Positions 44,348 through 51,266 of a stretch of 54,666 nucleotides of DNA are shown in pieces; the first letter of the stretch is position 1; the number at the start of each line of letters is the position of its first letter. The translations under genes and the position numbers were made by a program. The notes beneath the pieces are model-generated. The model was not told the origin of the DNA and did not search any database. It saw only the letters and a program-made list of their open reading frames with translations. The stretch covers positions 1-54,666 of the forward strand of contig JALVUD010000004.1 of NCBI GenBank assembly GCA_027035765.1, written 5' to 3'. The stretch comes from Campylobacteraceae bacterium. Its GTDB lineage: Bacteria; Campylobacterota; Campylobacteria; Campylobacterales; Sulfurovaceae.

Positions 44348-45024
44348 TTCTACTTCGACACGGACAGAGCGTCTACAACAAGCAAAACATCTTCACCGGC
44401 TGGACCGATGTGGAGCTGAGCGACGAAGGGATCGCCGAGGCGAAACGGGCCGGGCAGATCCTCAGCGCAAACAGCCTTTTGCCCGATCTCTGCTTCACCT
44501 CCTGGCTCAAACGGGCGATCCATACCGCCCAGCTGGCGCTGCGGGAGATGGATTGGGAGCAGATCGACTGCCGGAAGAGCTGGAAACTCAACGAACGCCA
44601 CTACGGGGCCTGGCAGCAGCGCAACAAGGATGAGGTCAAAGCGGAAGTGGGCCAGGAGGCTTTTGTCGCGGTACGCCGAGGCTACGATACCCCGCCGCCC
44701 CCTTTGCCCGACGGCGATCCCCGCCTGCCGCAGAACGATCCCAAATTCCGCCTTATTGATCCGAACGAACTTCCCCGCAGCGAATCGCTCAAAGATACCC
44801 GGCGCCGGACGCTCAATTATTTCTACGAAGCGATCGCCCCGGAGCTTGCACGGGGCAAAACGGTACTGGTCAGCGCCCACGGCAACTCTCTGCGGGCACT
44901 GACTATGGCCATCGAAAATCTCAGCCCCGAAGCGATCGTCAAGGTGGAGATTCCCACGGGAATACCGATTCTCTACCGGTTCGATGAAACGCTTCAGATG
45001 CAGGAGAAGAAGGTGTTGGCTTGA
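44335..45024 (+). CDS. gpmA: 2,3-bisphosphoglycerate-dependent phosphoglycerate mutase
   Basis: The start at 44335 (MGTLILLRHGQSVYNKQN) has AAAAGAGG 9 nt upstream and lies inside glgP's end; a far longer open frame in this phase is a shadow of glgP. The 229-aa product has the phospho-His motif LLRHGQS (His9), FTGWTDVELSDEG, LNERHYGAWQQRNK (Glu and His) and VSAHGNSLRAL. It interconverts 3- and 2-phosphoglycerate. Complete and of normal length. Confidence 0.95.
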   Translation: MGTLILLRHGQSVYNKQNIFTGWTDVELSDEGIAEAKRAGQILSANSLLPDLCFTSWLKRAIHTAQLALREMDWEQIDCRKSWKLNERHYGAWQQRNKDEVKAEVGQEAFVAVRRGYDTPPPPLPDGDPRLPQNDPKFRLIDPNELPRSESLKDTRRRTLNYFYEAIAPELARGKTVLVSAHGNSLRALTMAIENLSPEAIVKVEIPTGIPILYRFDETLQMQEKKVLA

Positions 45025-45078
45025 CACGGAAAGATTGGAGAGTTATCATTGAGGAAAGTCCGATATAAGGAGGAAGTG

Positions 45079-45417
45079 ATGGGACGATATACCGAGAAAC
45101 TCGAAGAGATCAAACGGCTCATCGGAGACCTGCAGAAAGAGGCCCCCGAAGCGATTGGAGCCTTCCACACCTTCATGGAGGCGGTGGAGAAACCCGGCGC
45201 CATGGATGCCAAATCCAAAGAGCTGGTCAATGTGGGGCTGGCGGTGGCGGCCCAGTGCGAATGGTGCATCGCCCTGCATACCAAAGGGGCCCTGGATGCC
45301 GGCGCCACCCGGGCCGAGATCATCGACGCAGCGATGCAGGCGGTGCTGATGCACGGCGGGCCGGCCCTGATGTATATGACGCCGGTGATCGAGGCGCTGG
45401 ATGAATTTAATGCTTAA
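45079..45417 (+). CDS. Carboxymuconolactone decarboxylase/AhpD-like protein
   Basis: The start at 45079 (MGRYTEKLEE) has the strong site AAGGAGGAAG. The 112-aa product has the CxxC redox motif in QCEWCIALHTKGALDAG, matching the AhpD ExxCxxCxxxH pattern with Gln for Glu. Members often act as thiol peroxidase partners that can be reduced by lipoamide, which would fit the lipoylated pyruvate dehydrogenase genes just downstream. No decarboxylase activity is implied. Confidence 0.85.
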   Translation: MGRYTEKLEEIKRLIGDLQKEAPEAIGAFHTFMEAVEKPGAMDAKSKELVNVGLAVAAQCEWCIALHTKGALDAGATRAEIIDAAMQAVLMHGGPALMYMTPVIEALDEFNA

Positions 45418-45543
45418 GGTCATTTATGGTCATTTTGGGCTAACGCCCAGTCATTTGTAGTCATTAAGGAGAACATTTCAAATATTCCCTCAAATGACTG
45501 CACGCTATGCGTGCAAAATGACTATAAATGACCACAAATGACC
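45418..45543. repeat. Modular inverted repeat with TCATTT words and two hairpins
   Basis: Left words GGTCATTTATGGTCATTTTG, hairpin GGGC-TAAC-GCCC (45437-45448), and AGTCATTTGTAGTCATT. Right side: CAAATGACT, a perfect hairpin GCACGC-TAT-GCGTGC (45500-45514), then inverted words AAAATGACTATAAATGACC and ACAAATGACC. The whole makes a ~126-bp imperfect palindrome filling the gap before pdhA. An AAGGAG inside is not followed by a usable start. Confidence 0.7.
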
Positions 45544-45563
45544 GCGACACAAGGAGCAAAACA

Positions 45564-46529
45564 ATGGACAAACTGACAGCCGAAGAGATCTACTACACGA
45601 TGGTCCTGGGGCGGAAGTTCGAATACGCCGCCAAAGAGCACTATATGACCGGCGAGATTTCAGGATTTCTTCATCTCGATATCGGTCAGGAGGCCCTGAG
45701 CGTTGCGGCGATGAAGGCTTTCGACCACGGCGACGTCTTCACCACCTACCGGGAGCACATCATGGCGATCGCCAGAGGCATCGAGCCCAAGGCGGTGATG
45801 GCGGAACTGTTCGGTAAGAAAACCGGAGTGAGCGAAGGGCGGGGCGGGTCGATGCACCTCTTCGATCCGACCCACTTTTTCTACGGCGGAGACGCCATCG
45901 TGGGCGGCCATCTCCCCAACGCCGTGGGGTGCGCCTATGCCCGGAAATTCCAGGAGAGCGAACACGGGGTCATGGCGGTTTTCGGCGACGGGGCGACCAA
46001 CGGAGGCGCTTTTTTCGAGTCGCTCAATATTTCCAGCGCCTGGAAACTGCCGATCCTCTTTCTCTGCGAAAACAACCGCTACGCCATCGGCACCGAGATC
46101 ACCCGGGTGGCCCCCTTTCTGGAACAGGCCAAAAAGGCCGAGCCCTACATGCCCACGATGGAGGTCGACGGCAACGACGCCGTGGCGGTCTACGAAGCGG
46201 TCAAGGAGGCCCAGGCCTACATCCAGAAGAGCCACGGCCCCATTTTCATCGAAGCCTTCACCTACCGGTGGGAGGGGCACTCCATGAGCGATCCGGGGAC
46301 CTACCGCAGCCCCGAGGAGATGGAGATCTGGAAGCGGCGCGATCCGATCGCCCGGATGCAGGCACTTCTCAAAGAGCGTTATGGCATGAGTGAAGCGCAG
46401 ATCGAGGCGCTGGATCAAAAGGCCCAGGCAGCGGTGGACGAGGCGGTGGAATATGCTTCCAAAAGCCCCGAGCCGGTGGTTGCGGAGCTTTTTGAGCATG
46501 TTTTTGTGGAGGAGGTGGCCCATGATTGA
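45564..46529 (+). CDS. pdhA: Pyruvate dehydrogenase E1 alpha subunit
   Basis: The start at 45564 (MDKLTAEEIYYTMVLGRKFE) has AAGGAGC upstream; the frame from 45528 would run through the repeat. The 321-aa product has the thiamine-diphosphate motif GDGATNGGAFFE...ENNR (Gly141 to Asn170-171), EGRGGSMHLFD and the phosphorylation-loop-like RWEGHSMSDPGTYR. With pdhB it makes the decarboxylating E1. It overlaps pdhB by 8 bp. Branched-chain keto-acid or acetoin dehydrogenase E1 are related alternatives; the context (lipB, E3, gluconeogenesis) favours pyruvate. Confidence 0.9.
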   Translation: MDKLTAEEIYYTMVLGRKFEYAAKEHYMTGEISGFLHLDIGQEALSVAAMKAFDHGDVFTTYREHIMAIARGIEPKAVMAELFGKKTGVSEGRGGSMHLFDPTHFFYGGDAIVGGHLPNAVGCAYARKFQESEHGVMAVFGDGATNGGAFFESLNISSAWKLPILFLCENNRYAIGTEITRVAPFLEQAKKAEPYMPTMEVDGNDAVAVYEAVKEAQAYIQKSHGPIFIEAFTYRWEGHSMSDPGTYRSPEEMEIWKRRDPIARMQALLKERYGMSEAQIEALDQKAQAAVDEAVEYASKSPEPVVAELFEHVFVEEVAHD

Positions 46530-47508
46530 GATGCTCTATCGCGAAGCCCTGAACCGGGCGATTGACGAGTGTATGGCGGCCGATCCCAATGTGGTGATGC
46601 TGGGTGAGGATGTAGGGCTCTACGGCGGCAGCTACCGTGTCAGTGAAGGGCTGGTGAGCAAATACGGCGAAAAGCGCCTCATCGACACTCCCATTGCCGA
46701 ACTCTCCATCGTGGGGAATGCCGTTGGGATGGCTATCGGGGGCCTGCGCCCCATCGCCGAGATCATGACGGCCAACTTCAGCCTCCTGGCCTTCGACCAG
46801 ATCATCAACCATATGAGCAAGTACCGCTATATGAGTGCGGGCAAGATCACCCTGCCGATGGTAGTCCGTTTCCCCCAGGGGGTGAGCAAGCAGCTGGCGG
46901 CCCAGCACAGCGAGAGCTACGAACAGATGCTCAGTGCCGTCCCCGGCATCCGGGTTTTTGCCGCCGGGGATGTCAACTACGCCTACCATGCCCTCAAAAA
47001 GGCGATTCTGATGGACGATCCGGTGGTGTTTATCGAGCATGAACTGCTTTACAACAAAAAAGGGGAGGTCGATCTGGATGCCGAGGTGGATCCCTTCAAA
47101 GCCCGGATCGTCAAAGAAGGCAAGGACCTCACGATCGTCAGTTACCTCAAGATGGTCGACGACGTGATAGCGGCGGTTCCCGAGATCGAGAAGCAGACCG
47201 GCAAAAGCTGCGAAGTGATCGACCTGCAGTCCCTCAACCCCATCGACACCGAGACCCTGAAGGCCTCCATCGAAAAGACCGGTCGCCTGGTCGTCGTGGA
47301 AGAGGATCACAAAATGGGCGGCTACGGCGCCCAGGTCGTCAGCTGGGCCGCCGAGAGCCTCTTTTATGCCCTCGACGCCGCCCCGCTGCGCATCGCCGGC
47401 GAAAACGTCCCCATCCCCTACAACCGCAAACTGGAGCTCGCCTCCATCCCCACGCCCGACAAGATCGTGGCGAAGATCATCGAATGGGGGGCAAACAATG
47501 GCCTATGA
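46522..47508 (+). CDS. pdhB: Pyruvate dehydrogenase E1 beta subunit
   Basis: The start at 46522 (MIEMLYREALNRAIDE) has GGAGGAGG upstream. The 328-aa product has VVMLGEDVGLYGGSYRVSEGL, RLIDTPIAELSIVGNAVGMAIGG and PMVVRFPQG, and ends with the transketolase C-domain (EEDHKMGGYGAQVVSW). It completes the alpha2beta2 E1. It overlaps pdhA by 8 bp and pdhC by 11 bp. All standard segments are present. Confidence 0.92.
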   Translation: MIEMLYREALNRAIDECMAADPNVVMLGEDVGLYGGSYRVSEGLVSKYGEKRLIDTPIAELSIVGNAVGMAIGGLRPIAEIMTANFSLLAFDQIINHMSKYRYMSAGKITLPMVVRFPQGVSKQLAAQHSESYEQMLSAVPGIRVFAAGDVNYAYHALKKAILMDDPVVFIEHELLYNKKGEVDLDAEVDPFKARIVKEGKDLTIVSYLKMVDDVIAAVPEIEKQTGKSCEVIDLQSLNPIDTETLKASIEKTGRLVVVEEDHKMGGYGAQVVSWAAESLFYALDAAPLRIAGENVPIPYNRKLELASIPTPDKIVAKIIEWGANNGL

Positions 47509-48949
47509 GATCGTCATGCCCCAGCTCTCCGATTCGATGGAGGAGGGCAAGCTCATCAGCTGGAAGGTCAAACCCGGCGACCATGTGAAGGTCGGGGACA
47601 CCATCGCCGAAGTCGAAAGCGACAAAGCGATCATGGAGGTGCAGAGCTTCAAGGAAGGAACCGTCAAAGAGCTGAAGGTCCAGGAGGGCCAGAGCGTGCC
47701 CGTGGGGACGGTGATTGCTGTGATTGAGCCAACAGGCTCAATCACAAGTGAGAAGTTAGGAGTTAGGAGTGAGGAGCGGGCGAAGCCTGCGGCTTCGAAT
47801 GAGGAACGAGGAATGAGGAATGAGGAACCGAAGGAGAAGCCTGGGGCTCCGAATGAGGAATTAGGAACGAGGAATGAGGAACCGAAAGAAAAATCTGTAA
47901 AAAGCAAAAAATCAAACGACAAAGAGGCGCAGCGCGCCATTCAAACGACAAACGACGAAACCTCCATCCTCGACCAAATCCTCGGCCTCAACGAAACCCC
48001 ACCCCCAATCCAAAATCCGTCCGAGCGAAGCGACAACCCCGCAGGAACGAGGACAAAATCCAACATCCAACATCCCGGCGTAGCCGGATCCGCTTCGCCC
48101 AAAGCTCGCGCTCTGGCAGCCAAATACGGCCTCGACATCGAAGCGCTTCAAGAAGAGGGCAAACTCCCCATGCCGGCCCACGAGGCAGATATTAAAAAAT
48201 ATTACTACCGCCGCTATTTCACGGCCAAAGCCTTGAAGCTCCTGCACGAATACGGGCTCTCTCCCGAACTCTTCCCGTTGGGCAAAAAGCACAGCGAAAA
48301 GGAGATCCGCGCCTATATCGCCGAGCACGAGATCCCCAAACCCGAACCGCTCAGCCCCATGCGCAAGGCGATCATCGCCACGGTGACTCAGGCACAACAA
48401 AAACCGGTCTACCATATCTACGACGCCATCGACGCGACACTGCTCAAAGCCCACGAGAGCGAACGCTACACCCTCACCGTCTGGCTGCTCAAACTCTTCG
48501 CCGAGGCGATGATGCGTCACGAAGATTTCCGCAAGACCCTTAGCGGCAACGCCATGCAGCTGTGGCCCAACGCCTCGATCGCCCTGGCCATGGCCGACGG
48601 CGAAGCGCTCTATATGCCGGTCTTTCGGCACCTCAACCGCAAAAGCGTCGACCGGATCGCCGACGAGCTGGCGACCATGAAAGAGAAGGTCCGATCGGGC
48701 CGCGTCACCCCCGAGGATCTGAAAGGCTCGACCTTCGGCATCAGCAATCTGGGGATGACCGGCATCGAACGCTTCGACGCCATGATCAACGGCGCCGATT
48801 GCGGCATCGCCGCCATCGGCAGCGAGATCGAAGGCAAAATCTCCGTCACCCTCACCCTCGATCACCGGATCGTCAACGGTCTACAGGGGGCGCAGTTCAT
48901 GCAGACCCTCAAGGAGCTGGCCACAGAGAAGGCCTTTTTCAAGGCTTGA
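47498..48949 (+). CDS. pdhC: Dihydrolipoamide acyltransferase (E2) with a repeat-derived linker
   Basis: The 483-aa protein has one lipoyl domain (1-77; ESDKAIMEV, lipoyl-Lys43) and a long linker (78-197). Two peripheral-subunit-binding-like segments follow (~198-235, ASPKARALAAKYGLDIEAL; ~240-280, TAKALKLLHEYGLSPELF), then the catalytic domain (~285-483). The active-site motif is DHRIVNG (Asp455-Gly461): catalytic His456 is kept, but the usual DHRxxDG has Asn460 for Asp. In the linker an 18-residue unit occurs twice (PAASNEERGMRNEEPKEK and PGAPNEELGTRNEEPKEK), encoded by DNA that looks like the intergenic repeats. The frame stays open throughout, so it is not a pseudogene on sight. Confidence 0.88.
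   Translation: MAYEIVMPQLSDSMEEGKLISWKVKPGDHVKVGDTIAEVESDKAIMEVQSFKEGTVKELKVQEGQSVPVGTVIAVIEPTGSITSEKLGVRSEERAKPAASNEERGMRNEEPKEKPGAPNEELGTRNEEPKEKSVKSKKSNDKEAQRAIQTTNDETSILDQILGLNETPPPIQNPSERSDNPAGTRTKSNIQHPGVAGSASPKARALAAKYGLDIEALQEEGKLPMPAHEADIKKYYYRRYFTAKALKLLHEYGLSPELFPLGKKHSEKEIRAYIAEHEIPKPEPLSPMRKAIIATVTQAQQKPVYHIYDAIDATLLKAHESERYTLTVWLLKLFAEAMMRHEDFRKTLSGNAMQLWPNASIALAMADGEALYMPVFRHLNRKSVDRIADELATMKEKVRSGRVTPEDLKGSTFGISNLGMTGIERFDAMINGADCGIAAIGSEIEGKISVTLTLDHRIVNGLQGAQFMQTLKELATEKAFFKA
47720..47885 (+). repeat. Intergenic-type repeat sequence inside the pdhC coding region
   Basis: Starts with an 11-bp perfect hairpin GTGATTGAGCC-AACA-GGCTCAATCAC (47720-47745), then AAGTTAGGAGTTAGGAGTGAG words, a 7-bp hairpin CGAAGCC-TGC-GGCTTCG (47781-47797), and GAATGAGGAACGAGGAATGA words. 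A ~54-bp unit then repeats with a degenerate hairpin. Word-plus-hairpin structure matches the intergenic elements at 17009, 18814 and 45418. More of the same style (ATCCAAAATCC, ATCCAACATCC) occurs at 48003-48076. Confidence 0.72.
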
Positions 48950-48985
48950 CAAAAACAGGTTCGAAGAGTATCATTATGTATATAC
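48946..48985 (+). promoter_or_regulatory. Sigma70-type promoter and possible operator of mazEF
   Basis: TTGACA (48946-48951), a 17-bp spacer and TATCAT (48969-48974) form a near-consensus promoter; the TGA within TTGACA is the pdhC stop codon. The palindrome GTATATAC (48978-48985) lies over the expected start site and could be the operator bound by the antitoxin. GGAGGGG follows 11 nt before the mazE ATG. Confidence 0.7.
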
Positions 48986-49001
48986 TGATTGGAGGGGTGC
49001 G

Positions 49002-49238
49002 ATGACGATAGCGATTAAAAAATGGGGCAACTCTCTGGCCATCCGTCTGCCCAAAGATATCGCCAAATCCCTGGCGGTCAAGGACGATACTAAACTCGAA
49101 GTGCAAATCGAAGAGGGGAAACTGATCCTGACCCCGCAAAGGGAAGAGGATTTGTCGCAACTGCTGGCGAAAATCACCCCGGAAAACCTCCATCGGGAGG
49201 TCGAGACGGGCGAAGCGGTAGGCCATGAAATCTGGTAA
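49002..49238 (+). CDS. mazE: MazE-type (AbrB-fold) antitoxin
   Basis: The 78-aa product has the swapped-hairpin DNA-binding N-terminus (IAIKKWGNSLAIRLPKDIAKSLAV) and an acidic C-terminal tail for toxin binding (VETGEAVGHEIW). It should neutralise the toxin encoded just downstream and repress its own promoter. It overlaps the toxin gene by 14 bp. Residues match the MazE/PemI pattern well. Confidence 0.92.
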   Translation: MTIAIKKWGNSLAIRLPKDIAKSLAVKDDTKLEVQIEEGKLILTPQREEDLSQLLAKITPENLHREVETGEAVGHEIW

Positions 49239-49569
49239 GGGCTACGTCCCGGATCGGGGGGATCTCGTCTGGATCGATTTCAATCCCCAGGCCGGACACG
49301 AACAAAGAGGTCGCCGCCCCGCTTTGATCCTCTCCCCCAAACCCTACAACGAAAAAACTTCATTGTGCATCGCAGTACCGATCACCTCCAAAGTCAAAGG
49401 CTACCCATTTGAAGTGAACCTCGACCCCGCTTTGCCCATCCACGGCGTCATCCTTGCCGATCAGGTCAAAAGTCTCGATTTCACGGTCCGCAACGCCGAA
49501 TTGATCTGCCGGATCGACGAAGCGACATTTCAGGAGGTTCAGCGCAAGCTCTCGGTATTGATCCGTTAA
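49225..49569 (+). CDS. mazF: MazF-type mRNA interferase toxin
   Basis: The 114-aa product has the MazF core: RGDLVWIDFNPQAGHEQRGRRPALILSPKPYN, AVPITSKVKGYPFEV and VILADQVKSLDF. The conserved Arg of QRGRRPA and Thr/Ser of PITS are present, so it is likely active as a sequence-specific RNase. Paired with mazE it forms a type II toxin-antitoxin module inserted between pdhC and the oleate hydratase gene. Confidence 0.93.
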   Translation: MKSGKGYVPDRGDLVWIDFNPQAGHEQRGRRPALILSPKPYNEKTSLCIAVPITSKVKGYPFEVNLDPALPIHGVILADQVKSLDFTVRNAELICRIDEATFQEVQRKLSVLIR

Positions 49570-49589
49570 ACCAAAAGAGAGGAGCCCCC

Positions 49590-51200
49590 ATGCACCACCA
49601 CAAAAAAACCAAAGCGACCGAAGAGACCGAAGTCCATCTGATCGGCAGCGGGATCGCCTCCCTGGCGGCAGCCTATTACCTGATCGAAGACGCCGGGGTG
49701 ACACCTGAGAAGATCACGATCTACGAACAGCGCGACGTCACGGGAGGGGCTCTGGACGGATCGGGAGATCCCGAGCGCGGCTTTTTGATCCGTGGCGGCC
49801 GGATGCACGAGGAGCACTACCGCTGCTACTGGAGTCTCCTGGACAACGTCCCCTCCCTCGAAGATCCCGAGGTGAGCGTCACCGAGGAGTCCAAGGAGTT
49901 CAACAGCCGCTTCGTCTCCCACGCCCAGGCGAGGCTGCTGCGCAACGGCAAAAAGGTCGATCTGAGCTCCTACGGAGTAGGCACCAAAGACCAGCTCCTC
50001 ATGAGCCGGCTTCTGTTCACCCCCGAGAGCCGCCTGGACGGGCTCAAAATCGAGGAGTGGTTCACCGGGGAGTTCTTCCATAGCAACTTCTGGCTCCTCT
50101 TTACCTCGATGTTCGCTTTCCAGAAGTGGAGTTCCCTGATGGAGATGCGCCGCTATATGCTGCGCTTCATGCACCTGATGCCGGGGATGAAGCATCTGGA
50201 GGGGATTTTGCGGACCAAATACAACCAGTACCACTCGGTGGTCCTTCCTCTGCAGCGCCTCCTGGAGGAACGGGGGGTCCGCTTCGCCCTCGACACCCAG
50301 GTACTGGACATCGAATTCGCCTCCGAAGGCGAGGGGAAACGGGCGACCCAGCTGCGGGTACGCGAACGCGACGGCACGGAGCGGACCGTCTCTCTGGAGG
50401 AGCACGCCTACTGCTTCCTCACCAACGGCTCCATCGTCGACGCCGCCGACGAAGGGGACCTGGATCATGCCCCCGTCCTCAAAGGGGTGGAGGATGCAGG
50501 CGCCTGGCAGCTCTGGCGGAAAGTCGCCGCCAAGGATCCCTCCTTCGGAAACCCGGAGGTCTTCTGCGGGGACGTGGATCGGAGCAAATGGTACTCCTTT
50601 ACCGTCACGATGCGGGACTGGACCTTCCTAGACTATATGGAGGATTTCACCGGAAACACCCACGGAACGGGCGGCCTGGTGACGATGACCGAGTCCAACT
50701 GGCTCATGTCGATCGTCATCGCCCGGCAGCCCCATTTCCCCAACCAGCCCAAGGATACGACGGTCTTCTGGGGCTACGGCCTCTACCCCGATCGGATCGG
50801 AAACAAAGTCAAAAAACCCATGAGCGAGTGCACCGGGCGGGAGATCCTCGAGGAGCTCTGGTACCACCTGGGGATCGAGGAGCTCATGGAGCCGATCGTG
50901 CAAAGCGACCGCCTCGTCAACGCCATCCCGGTTGCCATGCCCTTCATCGACAGCCTCTTCATGCCCCGATCAACCGGAGACCGTCCCCGGGTGCTGCCCA
51001 AGGGGAGTGAAAACTTCGCCTTCCTGGGACAGTTTGCGGAGGTGGAGGATGACTGCGTCTTCACGGTGGAGTATTCGGTCCGCACGGCGATGGAGGCGGT
51101 CTACGGGCTCTTCGATTGCGGCAAAACCCCGCCCCCGGTCTACATCGGAGCCCACCACCCCAGCGCCCTGGTCAAGGCGATGGCGGCGCTGGCGGAATAA
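49590..51200 (+). CDS. ohyA: Oleate hydratase (MCRA family) with Met in place of the motif Glu
   Basis: The 536-aa flavoprotein has the FAD motif HLIGSGIASLAAAYYL (~16-31), YEQRDVTGGALDGSGD, IRGGRMHEEHYRCYW (~67-81) and YNQYHSVVLPLQRLL, the region of the substrate-site Tyr. Oleate hydratases add water to the cis-9 double bond of unsaturated fatty acids to give 10-hydroxy acids; FAD is structural. The conserved RGGREM reads RGGRMH here, so the Glu is replaced by Met72. GAGAGGAG precedes the ATG. Role may be membrane-lipid or fatty-acid-stress protection. Family call is firm; activity is open. Confidence 0.88.
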   Translation: MHHHKKTKATEETEVHLIGSGIASLAAAYYLIEDAGVTPEKITIYEQRDVTGGALDGSGDPERGFLIRGGRMHEEHYRCYWSLLDNVPSLEDPEVSVTEESKEFNSRFVSHAQARLLRNGKKVDLSSYGVGTKDQLLMSRLLFTPESRLDGLKIEEWFTGEFFHSNFWLLFTSMFAFQKWSSLMEMRRYMLRFMHLMPGMKHLEGILRTKYNQYHSVVLPLQRLLEERGVRFALDTQVLDIEFASEGEGKRATQLRVRERDGTERTVSLEEHAYCFLTNGSIVDAADEGDLDHAPVLKGVEDAGAWQLWRKVAAKDPSFGNPEVFCGDVDRSKWYSFTVTMRDWTFLDYMEDFTGNTHGTGGLVTMTESNWLMSIVIARQPHFPNQPKDTTVFWGYGLYPDRIGNKVKKPMSECTGREILEELWYHLGIEELMEPIVQSDRLVNAIPVAMPFIDSLFMPRSTGDRPRVLPKGSENFAFLGQFAEVEDDCVFTVEYSVRTAMEAVYGLFDCGKTPPPVYIGAHHPSALVKAMAALAE

Positions 51201-51203
51201 TGC

Positions 51204-51228
51204 GGTCATTGGCCATTGGTCATTGGGG
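51204..51228. repeat. Short tandem TCATTGG-type repeat
   Basis: GGTCATTGG-CCATTGG-TCATTGGGG right after the oleate hydratase stop. Same word family as 7451-7476. No hairpin accompanies this copy. Confidence 0.55.
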
Positions 51229-51266
51229 AACAGAGAGATCATTCGGTATACAAAAAGGACTATTCG

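Noticed and set aside
43213-45024. A 603-codon open frame across glgP and gpmA
   Set aside because: Only its last 229 codons are real (gpmA, with a start and ribosome site at 44335). The rest is antisense-poor, repeat-like shadow sequence of glgP in another phase.
45418-45543. Repeat-rich gap considered as a CRISPR array
   Set aside because: The repeated words are too short (~7-10 nt), form inverted rather than direct repeats, and have no unique spacers; no cas genes are nearby.
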